A stretch of DNA of 64,000 nt from Streptomyces dioscori (GTDB taxonomy: Bacteria > Actinomycetota > Actinomycetes > Streptomycetales > Streptomycetaceae): assembly GCF_003024195.1 (NCBI RefSeq), contig NZ_KZ679043.1:124001-188000 (forward strand). The letters run 5' to 3'. The notes below the pieces were generated by a model that saw nothing but the letters and a program-made list of their open reading frames with translations, had not been told where the DNA came from and searched no databases. The position numbers and the translations under genes are program-made. How positions within the stretch are numbered: the stretch's first letter is position 1; each line of letters opens with the position of its first letter. Positions 37,410 to 46,955 of this stretch are shown here, one piece after another.

Positions 37410-37605
37410 GCCCGAACCCCCAAAGCCCCGAAGAGGCCCCGAACCTCATTCCACCTTAAGGGGACGCGAGCGAATTCTCTCGGGTTGGGTTGCCCGACGT
37501 GTACGTGACATCCACCCTTGCCTCACATGCCGCATGATCTTCATACTTCTGTGCGCTCTTTTGTGCACTCTTCTGTGCGCCCAACCCCCCGCGAAAGGGA
37601 ACAAG

Positions 37606-38400
37606 TTGACCAATAGCATGCTCGGTCTCCTCAGGAGATCCGCCTTTCGGCGGGCCGCGGCGGTCGGTGCCGTCGCTCTCGCGACCGCCAGCCTCCAGCC
37701 CGTCGCCGCGCACGCCGCGCCCACCCCCATAGTCGGCGGCGCGCCCGCGGCGCAGGGTGAGTTCCCGTTCATGGTCAGCCTGTCCATGGGCTGCGGCGGC
37801 TCGCTCTACAAGAAGGACGTCGTCCTGACCGCCGCGCACTGCGTGGACGGCTCGGGCAACACGACCCGTATCACCGCGACCGCGGGGGTCGCCAACCTCG
37901 GTGCGTCCGGTGCGATCAAGGTCAAGTCGACCAAGGTCGTGCAGGCGCCGGGCTACAACGGCAACGGCAAGGACTGGGCGCTCATCAAGCTCGCCCGGCC
38001 CATCGACCTGCCGACGCTGAAGATCGCGACGACCACCCGGTACAACAGGGGGACGTTCACCATCGCCGGGTGGGGTGACCCCGCGGAGAACGCGAACACC
38101 GGCTCTGTGAAGCTGCTCAAGGCCAAGGTGCCGTTTGTGGCCGACCGGCAGTGCAAGCGGCACTACGGGGGGCGGTTGATCGCCTCGCAGGAGATCTGTG
38201 CGGGGGTTCCTCGTGGTGGGGTCGACACCTGTCAGGGGGATTCCGGGGGGCCGATGTTCCGCAAGGACGATGCGGGGAAGTGGCTTCAGATCGGGATCGT
38301 CAGCTGGGGTGATGGGTGTGCGCGGCCCATGGTGCCGGGGGTTTATACCGAGGTGTCGACGTTTGCCTCTGCGATAGCTCGGGCTGCCGCTTCGCTTTAG
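37606..38400 (+). CDS. Secreted trypsin-like serine protease (S1 family)
   Basis: 264 residues from TTG 37606. A signal peptide (RRSAFRRAAAVGAVALATASLQPVAAHA) is followed by the mature N-terminus near IVGGAPAAQGEFPF, a typical activation site. The triad is complete: His in VLTAAHCVDG, Asp in KDWALIKLARP and Ser in CQGDSGGPMF. The specificity pocket residue before that motif is Asp (GVDTCQGDSGG), indicating cleavage after Lys/Arg. TTG 37606 has AAAGGGA five bases upstream; ATG 37618 in frame is an alternative that leaves the signal peptide intact. A good T-rich terminator follows at 38418. Confidence 0.92.
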   Translation: MTNSMLGLLRRSAFRRAAAVGAVALATASLQPVAAHAAPTPIVGGAPAAQGEFPFMVSLSMGCGGSLYKKDVVLTAAHCVDGSGNTTRITATAGVANLGASGAIKVKSTKVVQAPGYNGNGKDWALIKLARPIDLPTLKIATTTRYNRGTFTIAGWGDPAENANTGSVKLLKAKVPFVADRQCKRHYGGRLIASQEICAGVPRGGVDTCQGDSGGPMFRKDDAGKWLQIGIVSWGDGCARPMVPGVYTEVSTFASAIARAAASL

Positions 38401-38417
38401 CTTGCACTTCCAGTGGG

Positions 38418-38455
38418 GGGCGTTCCCGGTTTTTGCCGGGGGCGCCCGATTTTTG
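38418..38455 (+). terminator. Intrinsic terminator after the trypsin-like gene
   Basis: A 12-bp stem with two G-U pairs: GGGCGTTCCCGG (38418-38429) with CCGGGGGCGCCC (38436-38447), 6-base loop, followed by GATTTTTG. One of the few classic T-tailed terminators in the window. Confidence 0.85.
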
Positions 38456-38479
38456 TCTGCGGGCGCGTTGTGGCTGGTC

Positions 38480-38627
38480 GCGCCGTTCCCCGCGCCCCTT
38501 AAAAGCCAAAAGACTGCGCCGTTCCCCGCGCCCCTTAAGGGCGAAAGGCCCAAAGATTGCGCCGTTCCCCGCGCCCCTAAAAGGCGAAAAGCCAAAGACT
38601 ACGCCGGTCCCCGGTCCCCGCGCCCCC
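38480..38627 (+). repeat. Cluster of four repeat-core copies
   Basis: Cores of the GCGCCGTTCC variant at 38480-38499, 38516-38535 and 38559-38578, and a degenerate copy with an internal duplication at 38601-38627. They are in the 252-base gap between the convergent protease and beta-galactosidase genes. Confidence 0.85.
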
Positions 38628-38652
38628 GAAACGAAACAGAAGCCCCGCTGAC

Positions 38653-40407
38653 CTAGAAGTCAATAGGTGAAAGCGTTGGTGGGAGTGCGGTGGATTCCAG
38701 TTCCAGTAGCCAGATCTCGTTTTGGCCCTGCCTCAAGGTCGGGGCCGGGACGTGGAGGGTCGGCTGGGGGCCCGCCGACCAGTAGCGGCCCAGGTTGAAG
38801 CCGTTCAGCCAGGCGAAGCCCCTGGTCCAGCCGGGGAGTTCGAGGCGGGCGTCGCCGGGGGCCGACACCGTGACCGTGCCGCGGTAGAGGCCGGGGGCGG
38901 ACCGCGAGGGCACCGGCTCGAACGGCACCCCCGCCACCCCCGCGTCGAACGCGTCCAGCCGCAGCGCCCGCGCCCGCACCCCGTGCAGATACTGCCGTTC
39001 GTGCAGCACACCCCCTGTGATGCCCTTCGGCTCGCCGGTCCGCGGACCGTAGTTGACCCGCCCCAGCGACTCCACCCACAGGTCCACCCGCGCGGGGCCC
39101 GCGACCGGCTCCGTCAGCTCCGGCTCGTGCTCGGTGACCACCCCGGCCCGCACCCCGTCGACGTACACGACCGCCAGATCCCGCAGCCCTCGTACCGTCA
39201 GCGGATACGGGCGGCGCGGCCCCGGCACGTCGACGGTGTAGCGCACGAGGCCCCGGTCCACGTTCAGTTGTTCGAACGTGGGCGGTACGGGGGTCTCCGT
39301 CTCCGGTCCGCCGAGCGCGTCGAGGACGGCCGGGAGAGGCGCCCAGTCCGTCAGGTCCACGGTGGCGGGGGTGCTCAACGAAGCCGGCGGGGGCGGCAGT
39401 TCGGGCAGGGGGCCGTCCGTGTGCGCGGACAGGAGCGTGCGGAACCGCCAGAACTTCTCGGTGGGGCGGCCGGCCTCGTCGATCGGCGCGTCGTAGTCGT
39501 ACGACGTCACGTCCGGCTCCAGGACCCCGTCGTGCAGCGCGCCGCCACTCCGGTTGGCACCCGCCCAGCCCGCGAAACTCGTACCGCCGTGCGCCATGTA
39601 CAGGTTCACCGACGCCCCGCACTCCAGGAGCTCCCGCAGCGCGTCCGCCGCGTCCAGCGGATCACGTACCGCGTGCTCACCGCCCCAGTGGTCGAACCAG
39701 CCGCACCAGAACTCCATGCACATCAACGGCCCCGAAGGCCGGTGCCGACGCAGGGTTTCGAAGGCCTCGCGCGCCTGCGAACCGAAGTTCACCGTCGCCA
39801 GTACGCCGTCCAGGGACCCGCCCGTCAGCATGTGGTCCTCGGGGCCGTCCGACGTGAACAGCGGCACCCGTACGCCCCCCGCACGCAGCAGCCTGGCGAG
39901 GCGGCGCAGATACACCTGGTCCGAGCCGTAACTGCCGTACTCGTTCTCCACCTGCACCATGACCACCGGGCCGCCGCGGTCGAACTGCCGGGGCACGACC
40001 TGCGGCAGCAAGCGCGCGAACCACCGCTCCACCGGCCCCATGAATTCCTCGTCCCGGGTGCGGATCCGCGCGCCGAGCCCACCGGTCACCCAGTGCGGCA
40101 GCCCGCCGTTCTCCCACTCGGCACAGATGTACGGACCCGGCCGCACGATCGCCCACAGCCCGGCCGCGTGCGCCGCGTCCAGGAACCTGCCCAGCGCGTC
40201 CACGTCCCGGTACACGCCCGGCGCCGGCTCGTGCAGATTCCAGGGGACGTACGTCTCCACACAGTTGAGGCCCATCGCCCGCAGCATCGCCAGCCGGTGC
40301 CCCCACTGCCCCTCGTGCACCCGGAAGTAGTGCAGCGCCCCCGACAGCAGCCGCACCGGCCGCCCGTCCACCAGGAAATCGGTGTCCCCCACCGTGAACT
40401 CGCTCAT
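38653..40407 (-). CDS. GH35 beta-galactosidase
   Basis: 584 residues without a signal peptide, so intracellular. The GH35 catalytic domain has LLSGALHYFRVHEGQWGHRL, the acid/base E156 in VQVENEYGSYG and nucleophile E232 in MCMEFWCGWFDHWGG. Beta-sandwich domains follow, with the family end GFAWLNGFNLGRYWSAGPQ. ATG 40407 has GAGGGTGG upstream on the minus strand; upstream codons add nothing recognisable. It diverges from an AraC regulator 109 bases away, which probably activates it in response to a galactoside. Substrate linkage cannot be told. Confidence 0.93.
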   Translation of the reverse strand: MSEFTVGDTDFLVDGRPVRLLSGALHYFRVHEGQWGHRLAMLRAMGLNCVETYVPWNLHEPAPGVYRDVDALGRFLDAAHAAGLWAIVRPGPYICAEWENGGLPHWVTGGLGARIRTRDEEFMGPVERWFARLLPQVVPRQFDRGGPVVMVQVENEYGSYGSDQVYLRRLARLLRAGGVRVPLFTSDGPEDHMLTGGSLDGVLATVNFGSQAREAFETLRRHRPSGPLMCMEFWCGWFDHWGGEHAVRDPLDAADALRELLECGASVNLYMAHGGTSFAGWAGANRSGGALHDGVLEPDVTSYDYDAPIDEAGRPTEKFWRFRTLLSAHTDGPLPELPPPPASLSTPATVDLTDWAPLPAVLDALGGPETETPVPPTFEQLNVDRGLVRYTVDVPGPRRPYPLTVRGLRDLAVVYVDGVRAGVVTEHEPELTEPVAGPARVDLWVESLGRVNYGPRTGEPKGITGGVLHERQYLHGVRARALRLDAFDAGVAGVPFEPVPSRSAPGLYRGTVTVSAPGDARLELPGWTRGFAWLNGFNLGRYWSAGPQPTLHVPAPTLRQGQNEIWLLELESTALPPTLSPIDF

Positions 40408-40516
40408 GCACACCACCCTCACCCCTGGCGGCCGGCCCGGTCCATGGACAAAGATCGGCATCGATTGGACGCAGCTGACCGGTCGCCCTGAGCAGCCCGT
40501 GGGAGGGAGACAGCGG

Positions 40517-41407
40517 ATGTACCACACCTGGATGCGGTTCTTCACTCCCGGCCCGGCCCACCACCGGCTCGGCCTCGTCTGCCTCGGTGTCGGACTCCAG
40601 CACGGGACCCTGCCCACCGTCGGACCCCGCACCCTCGACCACCACGTCGCCGTCGTCGTCAGCACCGGCCGCGGCTGGTTCCGTACCCCCGACGGACGGC
40701 GCACCGCGGTCACCGCGCCCGCACTGCTCTGGCTCACCCCCGGCGTACCGCACCACTACGGGCCCGACCCCGACACCGGCTGGGACGAGGCCTTCGTCGA
40801 CTTCACCGGACCCACCGCCGACACCTACACCGAACTCGGCTACATCGAACCGCACCGGCCCGTCGTCGCCCTCTCCGACGCCGGCGCCGCCCGCGCCACC
40901 GTCGGCCGCATCGTCCGCGCCGCCCGCCGCGGCAACCCCCTCCTCGAAGTCGAGACCAGCGCCGCCGTCCACGAACTCCTCGTCACCCTGCGCCGCGCCC
41001 GCGCCGACACCGCCCCCGACGGCGAACAGGTCCTCCAGGCCCTCGCCCGCGACGCCTGCAAACCCCTCACCGTCGCCGACCACGCCACCCGGCACGGCAT
41101 GACCCCCGCCGAACTGCGCACCGCCGTCCGCCGCGGCGCCGGCTGCAGCCCCAAGGACTACCTCCTCGGCATCCGCCTGGGCCACGCCAAGGAACTCCTC
41201 GCCGCCACCGAACTCCCCGTCGCCGCCGTCGCCCGGCGCGTCGGCTACGACGACCCCGCCTACTTCTCCCGCCTGTTCACCCGCCGCGTCGGCATGGCAC
41301 CCGTGCGCTTCCGGGAACAACAGGCCCACACGGTCCCCGGCGGCTGGAGCGACCAGGTCCCCGACCCCGACGATCCCCCGATCATCGGGAGGACCCCCAC
41401 CGGCTGA
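40517..41407 (+). CDS. AraC-family transcriptional regulator
   Basis: 296 residues. N-terminal cupin-like sugar-sensing domain (VVVSTGRGWFRTPDG, LLWLTPGVPHHYGP) and C-terminal double HTH: KPLTVADHATRHGMTPAEL then a second helix pair with LPVAAVARRVGYDDPAYFSRLF and FTRRVGMAPVRFRE, the AraC signature. ATG 40517 has GGGAGGGAGA upstream. Divergent from the GH35 gene, its likely target. Ligand unknown; a galactoside or its product is the natural guess from context. Confidence 0.9.
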   Translation: MYHTWMRFFTPGPAHHRLGLVCLGVGLQHGTLPTVGPRTLDHHVAVVVSTGRGWFRTPDGRRTAVTAPALLWLTPGVPHHYGPDPDTGWDEAFVDFTGPTADTYTELGYIEPHRPVVALSDAGAARATVGRIVRAARRGNPLLEVETSAAVHELLVTLRRARADTAPDGEQVLQALARDACKPLTVADHATRHGMTPAELRTAVRRGAGCSPKDYLLGIRLGHAKELLAATELPVAAVARRVGYDDPAYFSRLFTRRVGMAPVRFREQQAHTVPGGWSDQVPDPDDPPIIGRTPTG

Positions 41408-41432
41408 GACACCCGACGTAGGGTTGGCATCC

Positions 41433-41900
41433 ATGACCACCAGCAACACCGACAACAGCAGCGGCGCGGGCGACAAGCGCGGCGCGGGCACCGACAGCGA
41501 CGCGGGCGACAACAGCGGCGCGGGCGACAACAGCAGTGCCGGCAACAGCACGGGCAGTACCGGCAGCACGGGTAGCACCGGCAGCACCGGTGGCATCGAC
41601 CCCGCCGTCCGTGCCGACCTCGACCGGCTGCGCGAGAGCATCGACAACATCGACGCCGCCGTCGTCCACATGCTCGCCGAGCGCTTCAAATGCACCCAAC
41701 AGGTCGGCCACCTCAAAGCGGCCCACCAACTGCCGCCCGCCGACCCCTCCCGCGAGGCCCAGCAGATCGCCAGACTCCGACGACTGGCCGAAAACGCCAA
41801 CCTCGACCCGGCGTTCGCGGAGAAACTCCTGAACTTCATCATCGCCGAGGTCATCCGCCATCACGAGCGCATCGCGGAGGACACCAACACCCGCGAATGA
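41433..41900 (+). CDS. Chorismate mutase (AroQ type) with low-complexity N-terminus
   Basis: 155 residues. Residues about 57-145 form an all-helical AroQ chorismate mutase: LDRLRESIDNIDAAVVHMLAERFKCT (Arg residues near R67 and R84), VGHLKAAHQLPPADPSREAQQ (K95 and the acidic/Gln residues) and LLNFIIAEVIRHHERI. It converts chorismate to prephenate for Phe/Tyr. The first 55 residues are a Ser/Gly/Asn/Asp tail with GAGDNS and GSTGSTGST repeats, not part of the enzyme. ATG 41433 has GTAGGG upstream; TTG 41424 in frame is possible. No aromatic-pathway gene is adjacent; trp genes are 37 kb away. Confidence 0.87.
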   Translation: MTTSNTDNSSGAGDKRGAGTDSDAGDNSGAGDNSSAGNSTGSTGSTGSTGSTGGIDPAVRADLDRLRESIDNIDAAVVHMLAERFKCTQQVGHLKAAHQLPPADPSREAQQIARLRRLAENANLDPAFAEKLLNFIIAEVIRHHERIAEDTNTRE

Positions 41901-42051
41901 CCACTCCCGGCCCCCGGCGCGCACCCGTTCTCAGGCCGTTGTGAGCCCCGCCCCTCGGCGTGCGCGCCGAAATGAGGCATCCTGCGCTGAGCACTCCCTG
42001 TCAGTCGGTTCGGACTTAAGCTGGTTGGTCCAAGCGAGGGGACTTCGCTCC

Positions 42052-42564
42052 ATGCCGCCGGACGCCAAGATCCTCATAGTGGACGACCACGAGGACACGC
42101 TCTACGCACTGGAAAGCGCCCTGGCCCCCCTCGGCTACCAGCTGACCCGGGCGACCAGCGGCGACGAAGCGCTGAAGGAAGTCCTGCGCGGGCAGGTCGG
42201 CCTGCTCTTGCTCGACGTGCACATGCCCGGCGTCAGCGGCCTCGACGTCGTCCGCTACATGCGGGGCGTCGAACAGACCCAGCTCATCCCGATCATCCTC
42301 GTCACCGGATTCGGCGGCAGCACCGCACTCACCTCGGCCGCGTTCCGTCTCGGCGTCGCCGACCTCGTCATGAAACCCATAGACCCCTGGACCCTCCGCA
42401 CGAAAGTCCGCTACCTGTACGACTCCCACCAGCGATACCGGTCCATGGAGAGAGAGGTCCGCGAACTGCGGGCCCTCGTGAAGGAACCCACCGCCCACTA
42501 CGGCCCCCCGATCACCGCCCAGCGCCCCGCTCCCCGCAAACAGGAACAGGGCCGCACGGCGTAG
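42052..42564 (+). CDS. Stand-alone response regulator receiver protein
   Basis: 170 residues: a CheY-like receiver with acidic pocket ILIVDDHED, phosphoacceptor Asp in LLLLDVHMPGVSG, conserved Thr in ILVTGFGG and Lys in LVMKPIDPW, then about 45 residues with a short helix (RSMEREVRELRALVKE) and a disordered tail. No DNA-binding domain and no sensor kinase gene is near, so it probably works by protein contact. ATG 42052 has GCGAGGGGA upstream; an earlier start would add 37 residues without homology. Confidence 0.88.
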   Translation: MPPDAKILIVDDHEDTLYALESALAPLGYQLTRATSGDEALKEVLRGQVGLLLLDVHMPGVSGLDVVRYMRGVEQTQLIPIILVTGFGGSTALTSAAFRLGVADLVMKPIDPWTLRTKVRYLYDSHQRYRSMEREVRELRALVKEPTAHYGPPITAQRPAPRKQEQGRTA

Positions 42565-42644
42565 GCGCCCCCCACCCCCGGCGCACGGCCGCCGTACCAG
42601 GCCGCCCCTGTGCCGAGCCCCGCCCATCAGGCAGCATGGCACCC

Positions 42645-45227
42645 ATGTCCGTACTGACGCGCGACGAAGCGCAGACCCGTGCCACACTCCTCGACGTCCA
42701 CCGCTACCAGATCGCACTCGACCTGACGCGCGGCGACGAGACGTTCCACTCCCACACCACCATCACCTTCACGGTCCGCGGCGACCAGGGCGGGAACCAC
42801 GACGGGGACGACAGCGGTGACCACGACGGGGACCACAGGGACCACAGTGGTGACCGTGACGGAGGCCACGGTGGCGGGAACACCTTCGTCGAGCTCAAGC
42901 CCGCCGAACTGCGCTCCGCCACCCTCGACGGACACCCCCTCGACCCGGCAGCCCTTCACGAGAACCGGCTCCCCCTCACCGGCCTCACCGCGGGCACCCA
43001 CGAACTGACCGTCGACGCCGACATGCGCTACTCCCGCACCGGCGAAGGCATGCACCGCTTCACCGACCCCACCGACGGCGAGACCTACCTCTACACCCAG
43101 CTGTTCATGGACGACGTCCAGCGCGTCTTCGCCGCCTTCGACCAGCCCGACCTTAAGGCGGTCTTCGAACTCACCGTCACGGCCCCCGACAACTGGACCG
43201 TCCTCAGCAACAGCGTCACCACCCGCACCGCCGACGGCACCTGGCAGGCCGCACCCACCCCGCTCATCTCCACCTACCTCGTCGCCGTCGCCGCCGGACC
43301 CTGGCACTCCGTACGCACCGAACACCGCGGCCTGCCCTTCGGCATCCACTGCCGCCGCTCGCTCGCCCCCCACCTCGAAGCCGACGCCGACGAAATCCTC
43401 GACATCACCCGCGCCTGCTTCGACCGCTACCACGAGAAGTTCGAGGAGCCCTACCCCTTCGACTCCTACGACCAGGCGTTCGTCCCCGAATTCAACGCCG
43501 GCGCCATGGAGAACCCCGGACTCGTCACCTTCCGCGACGAATTCGTCTACCGCTCCGCCGTCACCGACACCGAACGCCAGACCCGCGCCATGGTCATCGC
43601 CCACGAAATGGCCCACATGTGGTTCGGCGACCTCGTCACCCTGCGCTGGTGGGACGACATCTGGCTCAACGAGTCCTTCGCCGAGTACATGGGCTACCAG
43701 ACCCTCACCGAAGCCACCCGCTTCACCGGCACCTGGACCGACTTCGGGATCGTCCGCAAGGCCTGGGGCTACGACGCCGACCAGCGCCCCTCCACCCACC
43801 CCGTCGCCCCCGACCCCGAAGCCGTCCCCGACACCGCCTCCGCACTCCTCAACTTCGACGGCATCTCCTACGCCAAGGGCGCCTCCGCCCTGCGCCAACT
43901 CGTCGCCTGGCTCGGCGAGAAGGACTTCCTCACCGGCATCAACACCCACTTCGCCCGCCACAAGTTCGCCAACGCCACCCTCGCCGACTTCATCGAATCC
44001 CTCGCCGCCGGCACCGAACGCGACGTCCACGCCTGGGCCGAAGCCTGGCTGCGCACCACCGGCGTCGACACCCTCACCGCGACCGTCACCGCCCAGCCGG
44101 GGGAGTGGACCCTCACCGTCGACCGGAACGGCAGCCGCCCCCACCGCGTCAACGTCGGCGTCTACGACCGCGACCTCGGCAGCGACCGCGCACTCGTCCT
44201 GCGCGAACGCTACGAGACCGACATCCCGCAGAACGGACCGGCCGCACCCCGCCCCGGCACCCGCCCCGCCCTCGTCGTCCCCAACGACCACGACCTCACC
44301 TACGCCAAGATCCGCCTCGACGACGACTCCGAGAAAACCGTCCTGCGCGGCATCTCCGGCGTCCCCGACGCCCTCACCCGGGCCGTCCTGTGGAACACCC
44401 TGCGCGACATGGTCCGCGACGGCGACCTCGACCCCGCCTCCTACCTGGACACCGTCCGCACCCACCTCCCCGAAGAGACCGACCTCGCCATCGTCCAGGG
44501 CGTCCTCGCCTTCGCCGCCGGCCAGGTCGCCGACCGCTTCCTCCCCGCCCACGACCGGCCCGCCGCCCTCACCACCCTCACCTCCCTGGGCCGCGACCTG
44601 CTCCGCCGCACCGAGGACGGCGACCACCCAGGACTGCGGCTCCTCGCCGTACGCCACCTCATCGACGTCGCCGCCCAGCCCGACACCATCAGCGCCTGGA
44701 TCTCCGAAGGCACCGTCCCCGGCGGACCCGAACTCGACCCCGAACTGCGCTGGCGCATCCTCGGCCGCCTCGCCGTCCTCGGAGCGATCGACGATGCCGT
44801 CATCGACACCGAACTCGTCCAGGACCCCAGCGCCACCGGCCAGGAGGGCGCCGCCCGCTGCCGCGCCGCGCTGCCCGACCCGGTCGCCAAGCAGGCCGCC
44901 TGGGAGGCGATGTTCGCAGGCGACGACCTGTCCAACTACCTCTTCACCGCCACCGCGCGCGGCTTCTGGCAGCCCGAACAGGCCGATCTGGTACGTGCAT
45001 ACGTGCCGCGGTACTTCGAGGACGCCGTCGCGGTCGCGGCTCGCCGGGGGCCGGCCATCGCGGACGCGGCGGGGCGGTGGGCGTTCCCCGCGTACGCCAT
45101 CGACGCCGAGACCCTCGCCCTCGGCGAACACTGCCTCGCGGAATCCGACCCCAGCCCGTCCCTGTCCCGCAAACTCACGGACCAACTGGACGACTTGTCC
45201 CGAGCACTACGCTCACGCGTGCGGTAG
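42645..45227 (+). CDS. pepN: Aminopeptidase N (M1 family)
   Basis: 860 residues, M1 metallo-aminopeptidase, cytoplasmic. The substrate-binding exopeptidase motif NAGAMENPGLV and zinc site HEMAHMWFGD ... WLNESFAEYMG are intact, followed by the ERAP1-like C-terminal helical domain. An insertion of about 34 residues rich in His, Asp and Gly (residues 46-79, DNA 42780-42881) interrupts the N-terminal beta domain and looks like a repeat expansion of GDHDG-like units. ATG 42645 gives the common Streptomyces PepN start (MSVLTRDEAQTRA); ATG 42636 is nine bases earlier. Confidence 0.95.
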   Translation: MSVLTRDEAQTRATLLDVHRYQIALDLTRGDETFHSHTTITFTVRGDQGGNHDGDDSGDHDGDHRDHSGDRDGGHGGGNTFVELKPAELRSATLDGHPLDPAALHENRLPLTGLTAGTHELTVDADMRYSRTGEGMHRFTDPTDGETYLYTQLFMDDVQRVFAAFDQPDLKAVFELTVTAPDNWTVLSNSVTTRTADGTWQAAPTPLISTYLVAVAAGPWHSVRTEHRGLPFGIHCRRSLAPHLEADADEILDITRACFDRYHEKFEEPYPFDSYDQAFVPEFNAGAMENPGLVTFRDEFVYRSAVTDTERQTRAMVIAHEMAHMWFGDLVTLRWWDDIWLNESFAEYMGYQTLTEATRFTGTWTDFGIVRKAWGYDADQRPSTHPVAPDPEAVPDTASALLNFDGISYAKGASALRQLVAWLGEKDFLTGINTHFARHKFANATLADFIESLAAGTERDVHAWAEAWLRTTGVDTLTATVTAQPGEWTLTVDRNGSRPHRVNVGVYDRDLGSDRALVLRERYETDIPQNGPAAPRPGTRPALVVPNDHDLTYAKIRLDDDSEKTVLRGISGVPDALTRAVLWNTLRDMVRDGDLDPASYLDTVRTHLPEETDLAIVQGVLAFAAGQVADRFLPAHDRPAALTTLTSLGRDLLRRTEDGDHPGLRLLAVRHLIDVAAQPDTISAWISEGTVPGGPELDPELRWRILGRLAVLGAIDDAVIDTELVQDPSATGQEGAARCRAALPDPVAKQAAWEAMFAGDDLSNYLFTATARGFWQPEQADLVRAYVPRYFEDAVAVAARRGPAIADAAGRWAFPAYAIDAETLALGEHCLAESDPSPSLSRKLTDQLDDLSRALRSRVR

Positions 45228-45278
45228 CGCGGCGCTAGCGGGCGCGGGGGTTTGGCTGCGGGCCGGTGGGGGTGATCC

Positions 45279-45434
45279 GCGCAGTTCCCCGCGCCCCTGG
45301 GGGCGCGTTCGTCTGCGGCCCGGTGGGGGTGACCCGCGCCGTTCCCCGCGCCCCTCAAAAGCGGGGCTGCGCCCCCAGCTTTTGCCCCTTCAGGGGCGCG
45401 GGGAACTGCGCGGCCCACCCCCACCGGGCCGCAC
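45279..45434. repeat. Three repeat units in the pepN-decarboxylase gap
   Basis: The gap 45228-45572 (345 bases) has no gene. Plus-strand cores lie at 45279-45298 and 45336-45355 and a minus-strand core at 45392-45411; the last extends with the reverse of the lead-in (CCCCCACCGGGCCGCA) to about 45434, showing the full element is about 45-50 bases. The opposed copies can fold into a long hairpin. Confidence 0.9.
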
Positions 45435-45572
45435 TCGCCCACCCACCCGCGGACGGGGGCCCCGGGGGCCAAAAGCCACCACCACACTTTCGGGTACCGA
45501 TCACCGAACTACCTGGCACACCCCCGCGGACGCGACAAGCTGGGAACCCCGTCGCGCGCCCCGGAGACCCCC

Positions 45573-46955
45573 ATGAGCACAGCCCTCGCTTCGGGCCCCC
45601 AAGGCCCGGACAACCTGAGCCCGTTACTCGCAACCGTGCTCGCTGCACTGCGGACGGGTGCCGCCACCCGCCCCGGCCCCCTCCCCGCCGGCGGCCCCGC
45701 GGACGTGGCCGCCCGCCTCCGCGAAGCCCTCGGCGACCCCTTCCCCGAGCACGGCGACGACCACGCACTGCACACCCTCGTGCACGCCTTCGCCGCAGGC
45801 GCCGCAGACCCCGCCCACCCCCACTGCACGGCCCACCTCCACTGCCCACCCCTCGCGATCGCCACCGCCGCCGACCTCGCCGCCTCCGCCCTCAACCCGT
45901 CCCTCGACTCCTGGGACCAGGCCCCCGCCGCCTCCGCACTGGAAACCCTCGTCGCCCGCGCCCTCGCCGCCGAGGTCTATCCCCCCACCGGACGGACCGC
46001 CACCCCCGACGCCCTCGTCACCACCGGCGGCACCGAGTCCAACCAGCTCGCCCTCCTCCTCGCCCGCGAACGACACCCCCACGTACGACTCGTCCAGGCC
46101 GAGAACGCCCACCACTCCCTCCACCGCGCCACCTGGCTCCTCGGCCTCCCCGAACCGGTCACCGTGCCCGCCCCCGCCGGCACCATGGACCCCGCCGCCC
46201 TCGACCAGGCCCTCACCGCCCTCGGCGGCCCACCCGGCACCGTCCTCGTCGCCGCCACCGCCGGCACCACCGACGCCGGCCTCATCGACCCGCTCCCCGA
46301 CATCGCCGGCATCTGCGAAACCCACGGCGCCCGCCTCCACATCGACGCCGCCTACGGCGGAGGCCTCCTCCTCAGCGACCGCCACCGCCCCCAACTCGAC
46401 GGCCTCGCCCGCGCCCACACCGTCACCCTCGACCTGCACAAACTCGGCTGGCAGCCCGTCGCCGCAGGCCTCCTCGCCGTCCGCGACCCCGACGACCTGC
46501 ACGCCCTCACCCACCACGCCGACTACCTCAACGCCGACGACGACACCGAGGCCGGCCTCCCCGACCTCCTCGGCCGCTCCCTGCGCACCACCCGCCGCGC
46601 CGACATCCTCAAAATCGCCGTCACCCTCAAGACTCTCGGCCGCCAGCGGCTCGGCGCACTCGTCGACCAGGTCTGCGCCCACGCCACCGCACTCGCCGAA
46701 CTCATCGACGTACACCCGCACTTCGAGCTCTACGACCGCCCCACCATCAGCACTGTCCTCTTCCGCCCCACCCACGCCACCGACACCACCGTCGCCGACG
46801 TACGCCGCACCCTCCTCGCCCAAGGCCGCGCCGTCCTCGGCCGCGCCCGGCTCGACAACCGGCTCTGGTTCAAAGCCACCCTGCTCAACCCGCACACCCA
46901 ACCCGACGACCTCACCGCACTCCTCGAACTGGTGGAAGGACACACCGCCCGATGA
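45573..46955 (+). CDS. PLP-dependent decarboxylase, DesA-like (probable lysine/diamine decarboxylase)
   Basis: 460 residues, group II PLP decarboxylase fold (PF00282 type). Features: GGTESNQLALLLARERH, the PLP-stacking His region ENAHHSLHRATWLL, Asp in LHIDAAYGGGLLLS and the PLP lysine in LDLHKLGWQPV (K290). This is the family of DesA, which decarboxylates lysine to cadaverine for desferrioxamine, and of diaminobutyrate decarboxylases. ATG 45573 has GGAGA upstream. The next gene, a lysine/ornithine N-monooxygenase, starts within its stop (ATGA), giving the desA-desB order without desC or desD. No DmdR/IdeR iron box is visible upstream. Confidence 0.85.
   Translation: MSTALASGPQGPDNLSPLLATVLAALRTGAATRPGPLPAGGPADVAARLREALGDPFPEHGDDHALHTLVHAFAAGAADPAHPHCTAHLHCPPLAIATAADLAASALNPSLDSWDQAPAASALETLVARALAAEVYPPTGRTATPDALVTTGGTESNQLALLLARERHPHVRLVQAENAHHSLHRATWLLGLPEPVTVPAPAGTMDPAALDQALTALGGPPGTVLVAATAGTTDAGLIDPLPDIAGICETHGARLHIDAAYGGGLLLSDRHRPQLDGLARAHTVTLDLHKLGWQPVAAGLLAVRDPDDLHALTHHADYLNADDDTEAGLPDLLGRSLRTTRRADILKIAVTLKTLGRQRLGALVDQVCAHATALAELIDVHPHFELYDRPTISTVLFRPTHATDTTVADVRRTLLAQGRAVLGRARLDNRLWFKATLLNPHTQPDDLTALLELVEGHTAR

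Noticed and set aside
45434..45572. Iron (DmdR/IdeR) box in front of the DesA-like gene
   Set aside because: No TTAGGTTAGGCT-type palindrome is present in the gap, so iron control is not supported by sequence.
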